Assembly: GCA_940671915.1 (NCBI GenBank) | Contig: CALNVZ010000649.1 | Coordinates: forward strand, 4,925,625-4,989,624 | Source: Paracentrotus lividus | Lineage: Eukaryota; Echinodermata; Echinoidea; Camarodonta; Echinidae | Length of the DNA stretch: 64,000 nt | Direction of reading: 5' to 3' | In this document: in pieces, positions 1-12,800 of the stretch | Position numbering within the stretch: position 1 is the stretch's first letter | Layout: each line of letters begins with the position of its first letter | The notes under the pieces: model-generated | Told to the model about the DNA's origin: nothing | Databases searched by the model: none | Seen by the model: only the letters and a program-made list of their open reading frames with translations | Made by a program: the position numbers and the translations under genes

Positions 1-488
1 ATGCATTATCCGACTATTTGCTTTTTGTTTGTGACTGCCAAAATGTGAAACTCTGTGTTGCTTAAAGATATAATAGATAATATAAATAATTAATCTGGAT
101 TTTGATAATGAAAATAATAATGATAAATGAATAAAAATAATAACAATAATAAGCGCGAGTGAAAATTGTTAGAGTTCCGTGGACATGATGGAAGAAACAC
201 GAGTGTGAAAAGCCCATTTCAGCTTTTAAAAAAATACATATCACCCGCGTAAATTCGGAAGGGGGTGATTGTACAGCCATCCCCCATCTTTTTAATTGAG
301 GGATGCACCCCCCCCCCCCCGGTGTCTACGCCCCTGTTCGGGATTCATGAATTATGATCTCTCAAATTCGAGATTAGATTTAAATGTAAAATCATTGATA
401 AATATGTAATTAGGATTTCTCAAGGATGTAAATCTTAATTTTCATGTAAAACCAAAGAACTACATTCATTAAAAATATATCCGCACTA

Positions 489-893
489 ATGGTGGAAGCT
501 AATTTCGCGGAATGGATTTGAGACGGAATTGGGACTACTTTTAGACTTGTTAGACGAGTTGTGAGACGGTTTTGAAACTTGTCGCGGAGACGTCTCCGAT
601 ACTCTTTTTCCGTCGCGGAGAAGCCCGGCTCCTATAATTTTTTTTTTTTTATTGTCGCGGCGACGTCTCTGCGACGCAGAGCGGATCCGGGGTTGGGGTG
701 GGGGGGGGGAGGGACGCGCCCCTATAATTTGAAAACCACTCATTGACCGTACATTTTTAACCGAAAATTTTGGAGCCCCCCCCCCCCCCCTCCAGTAATC
801 CTGGACCCGTCACTATGTAGAAGGATTAGGACGTCTTAGACATAGTCCCAAATCAGTCTCAAACCCGCCTCCGCGAAATGAGATGCCACCATT
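489..893. mobile_element. MITE, GAGACG foldback family, copy 1
   Basis: The ends are TAATGGTGG...TTTCGCGGAA and TCCGCGAAATGAGATGCCACCATTA. The interior is inverted repeats of GAGACGTCTCC and TTTGAGAC motifs. Related copies lie at 5347-5712, 7625-7850 and 39503-39720. Confidence 0.8.
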
Positions 894-1021
894 ATTCGCC
901 ATGCTAGTGCCTATGGTATTAACCACAACTAAATTAATTCATGTTGTATAATTCAGCTTACAAAATGTTTCATTGATGTTGAAAAACATTCTGATAAAAG
1001 AAAATACGATATGAGAAAAAT

Positions 1022-1418
1022 CGGCCTCGTGGGACGTAGGACTCGTGGGAAAATACTCGCTCGTGCGGGACGTAGGACTCGTGGGACGTAGGTCTCGTGG
1101 GACGTAGGACTCGTGGGACGTAGGTCTCGTGGACGTAGGACTCGTGGGAAAATACTCAGCCTCGTGGGACGTAGGACTCGTGGGAAGTAGGTCTCGTGGA
1201 CGTAGGACTCGTGGGACGTAGGTCTCGTGGGACGTAGGACTCGTGGGACGTAGGACTCGTGGGAAAATACTCGCGCCTCGTGGACGTAGGACTCGTGGGA
1301 CGTAGGTTCTCGTGGGACGTAGGACTCGTGGGAAAATATTCGGCCTCGTGGGACGTAGGACTCGTGGGACCGAGGTCTCGTGGGACGTAGGACTCGTGGG
1401 ACCGAGGACTCGTGGACC
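1022..1418. repeat. 16-bp minisatellite
   Basis: About 20 copies of CTCGTGGGACGTAGG(A/T) alternate the last base. They are interrupted at intervals by GGAAAATACTCG spacers. The open minus-strand frame (TSPTSHESYVPR) is a by-product. Confidence 0.95.
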
Positions 1419-1425
1419 CTCCCCG

Positions 1426-2880
1426 TATATTGCCCATTTGACCTGTTAATCTATGAATAATAGGAAATTAAAAATTATCCACAAATTTTTTTTTCCAACC
1501 ATGACATTCTTGTGCGTCATAGGACATTGGTCATGAGCCATGGTTACACAGCAATGTTTGGCAGATTTATTAGGGGGCTTTTTATGGTAGCTTTCAAGAT
1601 ACAAAACATTACTAACACTTGCAAATGTCCCACTTCCATTGTTCAAATTAAATCAGTTATTTATTAGAAATTTCATAGATTTCATAACCACAAACTTTCA
1701 CCCACTTTACTTCAGACTTGAGGCCATCTTTTCCAAAATTACACATCTCTTTTTCTCAATATGTACTGTAAACGTAGTTCAGCAAATAGGCAATGAGAAG
1801 AATAAAGATTAGCACAGCGTAATATTTCTATTTTGCTCTTCGTGCATTCCATGAGATTCTACAAGATTTTGTCACTTGTGTCCATAAACCAAAATGCTGA
1901 TTGTTGAATTTCAAAGTACATGTACATATCTAAGTGTTTGAAACAAATATTGTGATAAAATTCTATTCTTAGTGAATTCTTAACATTTTCAAAAAGCAAC
2001 TTGACATGCTCTGACAGCTCCTTTATACAAATATGACTGAGAATTCTATTCCAAAAAGCTAACATATGTGTTTTAAATCAACAAAATATTGGCATTGGAG
2101 AAAAGCTCAGAAAAGATACGAACCAACCTGTTTTTGCTATGAAAATTCCACCAACTTTATCTGGTTCAAATAAAATTTGTAAAGTTTTAAAATAAAAAAT
2201 CCCAAATTGATTTTTGAATGAGGTTTAATGAGATCAGTGAAGCAGTGGTCTCTTTATGTCACTGGTCCTGAATAAATTTGATTCGATGGATAGTATTTAT
2301 TCCACGTCTGTCGGACAGGATTTATAACCATAGGTTCCCAGGTCACTTCCCTAAAATCATCAACATTTGCCTTCTTTATAATGAAACAAATAATGAAACT
2401 GCCATTATAATAGTCTAATCTTTTGTTAAGAATGAAAATTATCATATTCAAGAAGCCATTTTGTAAATTCTTTAGTGACCTTTTGACCGCTCTGACAGCT
2501 TAAATTCCATGCACTGACATATCTGATGATAAATACAAATACTAGTTATCAGTTTGTTAATTCTATGAGGAGTGGAAGGGGAGTATATAACAGTCAACAA
2601 TGGTCAACAATCACCTTACCACAATATTTACTACAGGAAAATAAAGGCCCGCTTACACAACACATGTATGCACTTTGTAGCAATAATGAAAACTATGACC
2701 TACTCCTAACCATGATTACAAAACCAAAATGTCAATAAGTATGTTTTCTACTAAAAAAATAAATTTCTTCATAAAGTCATTTTAAAAAGTGCAAATGCTA
2801 TTTGCAGGCACAAGCCACAGTCAAACAAAATGAATAAAACAGAGTCTGTTCTAGACTATACTTCAGCTGATATAATGTAG
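1426..2880. other. no recognised gene
   Basis: This is AT-rich sequence with short frames only. I see no spliced coding signal, and nothing matches a known repeat elsewhere in the window. Confidence 0.5.
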
Positions 2881-2883
2881 GCC

Positions 2884-3074
2884 TATAGGTGGTTATTTTC
2901 ACAGGGGTTTTATTTTGCGAATTTTGCGACACCGTCTTCACAAATATTTCCACTTCACTATTTTAAAGGCTATCTATACATGTAGTAATGAAAACATCCT
3001 AAAAAATCCGCTCACGAATTTTCCCAGCCAGTCCAAAATTGCAAAAGTATCTGTACGTGAAAATATCTGTTACT
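2884..3074. mobile_element. MITE, GTGGTTATTTTCGCG family, decayed copy
   Basis: It has the GGTGGTTATTTTCAC left end, a TTTTGCGAATTTTGCGA block and the CTGTACGTGAAAATATCTGTTAC right end. It is the same family as 25340-25542. Confidence 0.75.
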
Positions 3075-3777
3075 GCCACTAACTTTGGGAATCATTCAAG
3101 GAGATTCAAACACGTGTTTCAAGCTCCTTGCATCACTCAAGGCATTAGCATGCGTCTCCAGACAGCTTCAGTAACTATTTAAAGGCGAAGAAGTATTTTA
3201 AGAAGCATTCATGCATTGATGAGCCCAAACAAGAATTGAACAAAGGCCATTCAAGAAGTCTGTTGACTAAGGTTTGATAACAATTATCTTGCAGTTTGAA
3301 GGACAAATTTACTACTATTTGATGTAGCTCAGACGATCACATCATGATTTAGAGTCATGGAGATCAGCGTGCTCTTGTGACAACACATAAGACCCCTGTT
3401 ACATCTATTTTTCAAAGCTAGGTCCGGACCTGTACCCAAAACGGATAGGAAAGAAAATAGATGTAAACACATCTTCCTTCTCTCTTCCCTCCCTCTTCAT
3501 ACCTTCTTCTAGCCCGAGACCCGAAATGAGCTGGACACCTTGCGATGTTGTCTCGACCCATCCTGGATAGGTTTGGTTTTTAAAACAGTAGGGCTAGGAA
3601 TCCACTTGGAAGCTAACATTTCAGAAGGTGGTGCTTCATCAGCCAAAGTTTTAAAATTAACAGGCGATTTCTGATCCCATGAATAGGCCAGCTAACAAAA
3701 TACATTGCCCTTCCTCTCAATCAGCATGTAAATGTTGAAAAATGTTAGCTCACATCATCTAAGAAAATTTGTTTCTA

Positions 3778-3950
3778 CGACAACTACCCCGGCGAAAAAT
3801 TGTTCCGCTGGAAATTCCGTACACTGATCAAAAGACCAACTTAATCCCTGGACTTAACTTTATACCCTACACTAAACCTTACATAAAATCCTATTGCAAT
3901 CTTAACCCTTACCATACATCTTGGATGAAATAAAACCCAGGGCAATTTTT
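3778..3950 (+). repeat. dispersed repeat R1, copy 1
   Basis: It shares ATTCCGTACACTGATC, TATACCCTACACTAA and CCTATTGCAATCTTAA with the reverse complement of 35530-35745. Confidence 0.7.
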
Positions 3951-4372
3951 GAAGGAGAAAATGATCATTGATGTGTCATTAAAAATTCCTGTTTCAGCTG
4001 ACTTCAGACTTAATTTCACCCTTATCCACATCTTGAAGTGGGTAATTTGATAATTTCAGGCTGATGAAGGTCCACCTCTTGTTTTATCATGTGTTTTTTC
4101 ATTATGGGCGGACAAAGGTCTGTGAACTAACAGTTGAGGCTTGTCTGCACTATTCCATTATTCATGGAAAAATAAGATTTGCCCCCCCCCCCATCCCCCC
4201 TCCTCCCCCTAAAAAAATCTTCACATGTACAACAAGAATTCTTGCATTGAGATCTGCCTAACATAGCAACATCTAATGTAGTAAGCAGTTTGTTATTGTA
4301 TCAAGGAGGTTCCATGGTTGCAGGGAGGCCACTGAAGTGTATATTTAATTTCATAATAACATGTGTCCAAGA

Positions 4373-4565
4373 AAAGAACTATATGGACTTTTGATATGGC
4401 TTCCAAATTTAAAAAAAATGGTTATTAGGGGAAATGTTTACCTATAGAAAAAGCTCATATCCTCAACTATCATTATGACATACAGTGAGCAATGCCCACT
4501 TTTATAAAGGACACAAAAATGAGGCTGCACAGGAATTCGCTAATAGAGTAAAAAATCAATCAAAT
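4373..4565. mobile_element. partial copy of the 23776-24444 foldback
   Basis: CTCATATCCTCAACTATCAT and AGTGAGCAATGCCCACTTTT match one arm of the foldback at 23776-24444. Both termini are missing. Confidence 0.75.
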
Positions 4566-5346
4566 GTCAGAAATAAACAATCAATATTATGCAAAAATGT
4601 AGGCCTAATGGTTTACAATTTTGTTTTCATATTACATGTATTCAACATAATCTTCATACAATGTTACACATCATCATATATCAATGTTATTTGCATTTTG
4701 ACTATTGAAATATAATCATTCGTAACGGGTGGATGTAAAAATTGTTTTTCACTAGCTGAACATACTTTTCAATACATGGTAGAAATAGCATTCTCCCACA
4801 ATTGATACGTGAGTACATGCAGACAACTGCCATAAATTATAAAAACAGGTCCTCAATTGCTCTGAATGGTTCAGTGCAGTTATATTGAAACGTCACCCCT
4901 TCAGCACGGTTCAGCATCAATGGGTGGGGAACATTTGCCAAAGGAATGCTTTTGAGCATGAACAAATAGACAACTATATACACACCCTCCACACCATAGT
5001 TTATTGAAAGCAAACTGTATACAAAGACAGATGTTTTGCAGACATGAAATATTTTATTACAAATGCAATCTGCCAAGTGAAAAATCCGGAAATCTATGTG
5101 TATTATAATTGAAAATATTTACTGTAATGCATTATATGTCAGCTTAAGTGGTTTTTAAAGTGTTCTGTTATTGTTGAAATTGCCAAATTTACATGGAGCA
5201 AACTGTGAAGCACTGAAACTGAAAAGTACATGTAAGAAAGTAGGTCTACTTGATATCATCGTTAAATCAAAATTTCTTGGTGTTAGTCCAGATTAGTGCA
5301 AATTAGAGTCCTGTAAATCTTATTAACATCACACATTTGTAGTAAT

Positions 5347-5712
5347 AGTGGTGTCTCACTTTGCAGAAACTGCTTTGAGACGGATTTGGAACTACTTTTA
5401 GACGGTTTTGAAACAGTTTTGAGACTGTTTTAAAACTTGTTGCGGAGACGTCTCCAAACGTCTCCCGAGTCCCTGCGACGTTTCATGAGTTTCGGGAATC
5501 TCAAAACCGTCTCAAAGTAGTCCCAAATCTGTTTCAAAACGTTTAAAAAAAAGTATCAGAGACATCTCTGTGACGGAAAAAAAAGGTATTGTCTCTGAGA
5601 CTGAAAAAAAAGTATCGGAGGACTCAGGAGACGTCTCAAAACTGTTTCAAAACCATCTCAAAGTAGTCCCAAATCTGTCTCAAATTCATTTCCGCAAAGT
5701 GAGATACCACCA
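5347..5712. mobile_element. MITE, GAGACG foldback family, copy 2
   Basis: The terminal repeats are GTGGTGTCTCACTTTGCAGA and TCCGCAAAGTGAGATACCACC. The inside repeats GGAGACGTCTCC and AAACCGTCTCAAAGTAGTCC. Confidence 0.85.
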
Positions 5713-6061
5713 TAAGATAGGCACTCCTTAGTACCAAAAAAACCCCCCAAAAAACATAACCCTTGATCCTTATTTGTCAAATGCCACACATAGCCAAAAA
5801 CAGAATATGTTGTGTTCTCACACATGCTTCTCTTTATAGATGATTCAATAATGAGGCATTACAATCTTTGTGCATCAGCTGCTCACATCAAATAAATGAA
5901 ATTATAGTCTAATTTCATATGCCTGATTCCTGTTTTTTGAGTTATCAGAGCTTTGCGAATAACAAGCATTGGTGGACATGAAAAACAAAAACAGAGTCAT
6001 ATTCAAACGACAAATCTTTTAAACACATTGAAATTGCAGCTTATCGTATTTTCAAGAGATA

Positions 6062-6921
6062 GGGGAGACTGGGGTAATTATGACCCCGTTTTACACATTT
6101 CCTATTACTACCATTAAATGAAAAGTTCAGTAATATTCTAATTATGTACAAATACAGTCAGTCTACATTGTATATACCTATAATATACAAAGGAAAGTAT
6201 AAACCTGTGACTTCTCATTTGCATATATTAATTACCATTATGTTAACAACTTTGGGGGACCATAATTACCCCACAGGTTGGGGTATTTATGGCCCCTATT
6301 GTCATGACTGTATGAATTAAACAATATTATGCTAATTAATTATGGTAATGTATAATAAATGTTGTTGGGTATTCCTTATATGCTTATCAACCACCAACAA
6401 TGATTTAATCAATAATTGGTTCAGCCAAAATGTTGAATGTTTCGCAGTCATAGCAATACATATATTTATGTACATAATCATACAAGTTAATGTCCCCGTC
6501 TGCGCTTATACACTGTTTATGCATTGGGGGCCATAATAACCCCGAGTGACATTTTCAATTTGATCCCTCTTTACAGCTCTACTACTGAAGATATTCAGGT
6601 GGAAGTTTTCTCTTGTGTTTGTTAGTTCCTATTGTTTCTGTTTCAATCAAAATTTCATCTCAAATGATTTTAATTAATGAATCACACCCCAAACTTATAA
6701 AAAAGCAGACTTACTGCTTTCCAACGAACAGAATTGTGATTGCCGTACATTTTAGGCTCCCCTAAGCACAAAATTTAAAGTAAATGGCTTATTTTTCTCA
6801 TATGATAGTAGGAAGAGTTTAGCTAGACATGTGTAAAACTTTAATTATCATTGTGTAATGCAGCAAAGAATTATAAGCTCTCAAAGACAGACAAAGGGGC
6901 CATAATTACCCCAGTCTCCCC
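6062..6921. mobile_element. 860-bp MITE with TA target duplication
   Basis: The inverted ends are GGGGAGACTGGGGTAATTAT and its complement, flanked by TA at 6060-6061 and 6922-6923. The inside repeats GGGGCCATAATTACCCC. There is no transposase frame. The ends resemble the MITE at 61445-62416. Confidence 0.9.
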
Positions 6922-6924
6922 TAT

Positions 6925-8870
6925 ATGTAAAGAGTAACATTCTATCTAGAGCTCAATTTACACAGTATATTTGAAATTTAAAACTTAAAAGTTTTAAATC
7001 CTTGAACACTATAACAAGTTGGCTCTTCATAAATCTTTTTGTCATAATGTAAACTGATTTTTCTTTTCTTTTTTGTCAAAGTTTAAAACTTTGAGCACTA
7101 TAATAAGTTGGTTCTTCAAGTTTTTTGTCATAACTTTATTAATTTCTTTTTTCAATTGCAATTGACATACATGTACCATACAGCTAATCATTTGGACCCG
7201 TACATTTCAAGTTATCTAGATTCCGGCTTTAAGTACACGACCTAACCAGGTGTTAGCATTTCACTGACACTGATTAATTTCTCATTAATCATTTGTTTTG
7301 TGTCGGTAAACAAGTGGTTTGTCCTTCACAGGTAGGTCTACACGTAATCTATCATGAAAACTGCTTGTTTATCTCTGAATTTTGTCACCTTCTCTTATTC
7401 GCCTTGACAAGAGTGATTTGAGGCAAGGCAAGGAAAGTAATAACATCCTCACTTTGAAGGTAATGTGAAAGAGTTTACATGCACATTTAAATCAAACCTT
7501 ATCATAGCACAATGCCTGAATCATGGAACTTGTTTGTACAGCATTTAACCCTATGCATGCCAAATTACTTTGTAGCACACACACACCAAAAAAAAAAAAA
7601 TCCTTTTTAGAGATGTGAAACCTAAGGGTGGTATCTCGCTTTGCAGGGACATCTCTGCGACGAATAAAAATTATTAGAGACATCTCCAATACTTTATTCC
7701 GTCACGGAGACATCTCCGCAACAATTTTCAAAAACTGTTTAAAAGCAGTTGCAAAGAACCATCTCAAAGCAGTCTCCGCAACTCATGAAACTTCACGGGG
7801 ACTGAGGAGATGTCTCGGAGGCTACAGAGAATGCATAAGTATTCTTTAGAAGGTTCCATGACATTTGGTCTGACATATGAGCACTTATCTTTTGTTTGAT
7901 ATCAATTATGTGATTGCTTGGTTTATGAGTGAATCATGTTATTGCCCTCATGCTAACCTAGCAGAAACAAAATTAATAAACTATGAAAAGGTAAACAGAC
8001 AAACAATTATGACTAAATGTAAACTGCCACATGATGGCGCTAGATTACTGAAAAATTTAGGTCAGATGTATTCACTTGGTCGAATAGGAACTGGATGCAA
8101 AAACAATTGGAGTGGAAAAGATTAATTGATCAGCAATATCCTGAGTTATGCATTTCTGACCCTATAAAAAAAGTTGATCTATTGAAGATATTAGAGCTTG
8201 CCCTAGGATAACCCAACATAGCAGTCCATCCTATACAGGCTTTACAGGAGAAGCATATTTTATTTCCTAGTCCAATAAACAGCGCTAATACAAATGAATA
8301 CAATTCAATGCATGCCTGAGAACAATGGTTAGTAATGACTTTTTCTCAAACTTGCCAGAGGCATGTTTGACATAGCAACAAGTGATTGAATACTGAACTC
8401 TAAAAACTTGTAACAGGTGAGCACAATAATTAAATTTTATTAAATCAACCAACTCATTAAACAATTATATATTTAATTAATACTAGGAGAGTGCTATTTC
8501 CTGCATAATTTACAATCCTGTTCACAAGAAAATCCAAGATATTTACATTTTCTTCCATTCATTCCTTCCTCTCTTTATCTCATTATTCCTTTTCTTTCTC
8601 TCTACTCTCATGCTTTTGTGCCACCTGCACTATCAAAATTCCTCATCCCCACTTTGCAGAAATATACAGGGCTTTGTCTTTTTTTGATTCCTACATCATC
8701 TTGTCAAATGAATGCAGAATTGATTTTTTTTTTTCACTTCCGCTGCAGCTGCAAGTGATTTAGAACAGGCCTATTGAATGCTTTTTGTGTAAGAAACTGG
8801 GGAATTACATTACAGACTGAATGGTTGGTCTTATAACAAGCTGGTTACACCATAATTATCATGATAATTT
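6925..8870. other. mostly featureless stretch
   Basis: Apart from the MITE relic at 7625-7850, I see only AT-rich sequence and short homopolymers, with no exon of ANAPC5. Confidence 0.5.
7625..7850. mobile_element. MITE, GAGACG family, decayed copy 3
   Basis: The left end GGGTGGTATCTCGCTTTGCA is clear, with internal CATCTCCGCAAC blocks. The right terminus is degraded. Confidence 0.65.
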
Positions 8871-8872
8871 TG

Positions 8873-9101
8873 CACAATAGACCAGTTATTATAATTTATT
8901 CATGTTTCCTTCCTGGCAACATAGTAACAAGGTATTCAAACAACCTGTAATAAAAGAATGAACTACAATACATGGAATCCAGTTTGCATATATTAGTTAT
9001 TGCTATATCAGGCAAGACTCAGGCAAGCTTTCAGGTTGTCAAGAACAACCTTTGTTTAAAAGTATGCATAAAATTATGACTTCGTAAATTGGTCTATTGT
9101 G
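8873..9101. mobile_element. short MITE (CAATAGACCA ends)
   Basis: The ends CACAATAGACCAGTT and AATTGGTCTATTGTG are inverted. The inside carries ACATAGTAACAAGGTATTCA and TTTCAGGTTGTCAAGAACAA. A second copy is split between 45634-45728 and 51641-51796. Confidence 0.85.
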
Positions 9102-9179
9102 GAGGTTCATTGGCACGTTGCTGACGACCTTTTGCCACTGTGAAAGGTATTGATAGAGTTCTTCATCACAACCCAGTCT
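9039..9179 (-). CDS. candidate ANAPC5 terminal exon (uncertain)
   Basis: A phase-0 frame opens after an AAAG acceptor with RLGCDEELYQYLSQWQ and runs to a stop. Human APC5 ends ARLYHTLGKTQERNRCAMLF, so LYQYL fits the LYHTL position. The next residues fit better in another frame (AKGRQQRANEP), so a frameshift or a wrong exon choice is possible. The 3' part runs into the MITE at 8873-9101. Another weak candidate, AQLGRMYYEAHKLAYGLLQ at about 9300-9370, has the wrong splice phase. Confidence 0.3.
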   Translation of the reverse strand, partial: RLGCDEELYQYLSQWQKVVSNVPMNLHNRPIYEVIILCILLNKGCS

Positions 9180-9750
9180 CTTTACGGTGATGACACGGAA
9201 TGATAAATGGAAAAAAATCCAGCCCATATGAATAGTAGATTAAATGGGTGTTAAAAAGACAGCATTGGACTAATTTCATATTAGACCAATTGGGTATTAC
9301 AAGAACTTGTAGCAGACCATATGCCAATTTGTGCGCTTCATAATACATGCGTCCAAGTTGCGCTCTTATTGTGAAACCACCCCTTCGCATTAATCTGGAG
9401 AGATTGATTGACTACATAAGTTCAACACCATGCATTAAATTGACGTATTTCTATTTTCAAAAAGATTGTATACTTCATTTAAACACTACAGTTTTCCTGG
9501 GATCTCACTTGGAGATCTACTGACTAAAACTTAGGCTTCAATGTGCATGGGATTCTTTGTTCAGTTAAATATTTCTTTATTTTTTTCATTACTCACTCAT
9601 GGTGCATGCTATCTACACTGGTGTAGGACAAATTTGTCGACCTAGTCGGTCTTTCATGAAAATCAGCGTTGGTAGGGCATGTATTATGAAATGCACAAAT
9701 TCTCTTTTTTAATATACCAAAACATTCAATTCAAGGAAATATGAACTAAC

Positions 9751-9845
9751 CTGAAGATATGCGATGTCTTTGATCTTGAATTCGACGCCAAGAGTTTTAA
9801 AGCCTTCTGAGACTTGATTCAAAAGTTGGACCGCTGACAGCAACA
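9751..9845 (-). CDS. ANAPC5: ANAPC5 exon 16
   Basis: It encodes LLSAVQLLNQVSEGFKTLGV and EFKIKDIAYLQ, matching EAAIENLNEAKNYFAKVDCKERIRDVVYFQ of human. It has a TTGCAG acceptor and a GTTAGT donor and ends in phase 0, leaving about 30 residues of the family C-terminus to a further exon. Confidence 0.92.
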
Positions 9846-12800
9846 CTGCAACAACAACAAAAAAAATGATAAAAATTGTAATTTGATGTAAACATGGAAA
9901 ATTGTTAATGAGAGAGCTTCCCACAATCTTAACAAGGCATAATCGTGGTATCAGTAACCACCGTTCACTTTGTACAGCAGCGCTTTATTCAGTTGCACCA
10001 CTGGTTACCTATTTCCACCCCCATTCACTTATGTACAAGCGCGCGCGTTCATTTGAGCGAGTGGTTTCTGAACCGAAGATAAGGCCCTTAACGACCTTAC
10101 TTCGGAATACATTCTGACCAGAAACCTGAGATTTTCGTGGACCGGGATGTTGACAACCCGTAGAGTTAAATGTTCATTTCATGAAAGGCGTTTGCTAGTC
10201 ATGCTCTTCCTTCCAGTGTGCGCAATTCTAGGTCTTTGGAATTATCTAAATCAGGTCTTAAAATGCATTTGTTCTCGTCCCATTTTAGATGAATCTCCTC
10301 CATTCATTGTACTTCCCTCTGAGCCTCTAAATAGGAAACTAGATAGATGAGGAACTTTAAATGCTATATATTATTATAATTGATAAGAATCATATTCAAC
10401 TCTCAGCATACTTTAATTAAATTGTCAGTGATTCTAAAGCATACAGCAAGCCTCAGGTGAAATGTTAACCATTTCCAATCCCTTTGAAAAAGTAATTCTT
10501 ATACAATTCAAACCCATGACGCAAAACAGAACTTTCCTTTTAACACTTGTTAGTTAACCAATCATGTTCAAATACGTTTAAATGTCATTGAAGGATTCTT
10601 CATTACTGTATATTAAGTGGTTATTTTTGCTATGATTTCATTTTTGTGAATTTTGCAAGTCCATTTTTTCGCAAAAATTTCCAATTCAAGATAAGGCTAT
10701 TTATTGAAATAAAAACAGCACAAATTTTGCGAAATTATCCACTCGCTAATGTCCCAAACTAGTCTAAAATCGCACCAAGTATCTCTATCCAAAAATATTT
10801 ATATTATATTGGATGGCCAAGAATGGGATACCAGAAATATTGGCCCTAACGAGTGGAATATTTTGGTATCTCATGAAGTAAAGCCATCCAATATCATTAT
10901 TATTATCTGTGACCATTATCAAGAATGCATAATGTGTGAATAGGCGTACTTAAATTAAAATTTTTTTAAAAATTTTACCGGGTCGTGTGGCCTAGTGGTT
11001 AGAGCATTAGACTCATAATTGCAAGGTTGTGAGTTTGAATCCCGGCTCGGCCATTATCTCCACTTTAATCTAAAAAAGGCCCGAGAGTAATTTCTGTCAT
11101 TTATAAGGTCAGCCACTATGACTGACTAACTTAGACGTAAAATGGTTCCTATGTAATTGGTTATATATCAGCTTGGTGTTGATCAGCTTTGAAAGCTGCT
11201 TTCCGAGTTCCTGGCTACAGGAGTTACTTTAACAGAAATAGAAATAGAATAAATAAATTTGATCTTGGAATTGCGCGGCTAAAATGCCATATAGAGACAA
11301 TAATGGCTTATACAGTATATCAAGTTTTTGAAGACACTACTCACATGTTTTTCTCTGGGTTGGTTCCTGGCCCCCATCGCATGCTATATGGCATTGGCAT
11401 CGGGCCAAGAGGAACTGCACGCACCATCGGTCATATAGAGATCCACTGGTCATTATGATGGGCAGGATACTGTTTAGAAGAACAAGGGCGTGGTTTGGCA
11501 TGGACATCAAAATCTAAAGAAAAGACAATTTTATAAAAATCATCGATGACTTTATCAAGTATTTTTTTTTTCCGTTTAAAGTCAAGGAATAGTGGGCTTC
11601 CAAGGGTTATTTGACACCATGGATGCTTACCCAGTAACAGATGTTTTCCATTATATAATTTTTATCACCACTGCCAGACCTTATGTAATGCCTTGTACAT
11701 TCCATCCATCGCTCCATCTGGTAAAGTCATTAAATATCACTTTCCTTGGCCAGATGATGCCCAAGATCTCTATAGTGGACAGGTTGTTTTGCTGTGGTCC
11801 AGAAATTTAGCTTCAAGACAGGAATTTCCTGTGCTTTCCACAAATTCTGGGGTCAGGGAATTATTGCTTTCATATGTGGTTATCTTCATCACGTTTTTTA
11901 ATAGATGAACATTGACATAGGGGCTTACCATAGCTCAGTAGGTAAAGCACCTGTCTAGTAATCAGGAGGTCTTGGGTTCGAAGCCTGATGAAATCCCATT
12001 TTCTCTTATAATTTTTTTTTTCAAATTACATATTTCTTGTCAGTTTCACTCTTTGTTCAAAGTTTTTCAATTGCAAAGAATTTTTTAAAATCTTTGTCAA
12101 TAGATCTTGGCTCAGAACAGAAATCATTACATGCATTTCTGAAAAGTAGGTATGTTGAGGATTTAATTTCAGAATTGATGTCTTCATGATGCAAACGTAC
12201 CCAGGGCCGCCTTGAAATAACTTCCAAAGATCAACTAGTAACTGACTTGTTACAGGGCACAGATATCATATAGCACCCTCTTAAATGCTGGACCCATATA
12301 ACTAGGGTTGGGCGAATCTCAACATTTTTTTTCAAAGGAGTTGTTTTTTAGGTAAAATTCGATGTAGAAACCAAAAATGACAATTATTTTTGCGTACGAT
12401 GACGATAACTACAAAATGTGTGATAACTGGGCACAGTATGCCATTTTGGCGGCCATTTTGTTTTTTGCACTTTTTTTTTATTCTACATCAAATTTGACTA
12501 TAGAAACAACTTGTTTGAAATAACTTCTCAGAAGAAAGGTCAGTATTTGCCCAACCCTAATATAACACCACTCCTCAGCTTGATACAGGGGTGTGAGTGA
12601 CCACAAATAAAAAGAGCTGGAAAAAAGCTGAAATTGAAAGAGCTCCCATATTTTGTTAAGAGGAAAACTAAAATAAGCTTAAAATAAGCTGAATTTCAAA
12701 TCCAAAACAAGTTTGAAATCAGCTAAAAAACCGAACTTCCAAATCCATGTTTGTACGATAAATTGGCATTTGGTCTAAAGTCACTTTGATTAATGTACTT

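Noticed and set aside
1156..1437. 93-residue minus-strand frame rich in TSPTSHESYVPR
   Set aside because: It is the translation of a 16-bp minisatellite.
1859..2065. Minus-strand frame with QQSAFWFMD, like LAQQSALWFMY of ANAPC5 exon 10
   Set aside because: Only about eight residues agree, the flanks do not match, no splice sites fit, and the site is far beyond the 3' end of the gene. Probably chance.
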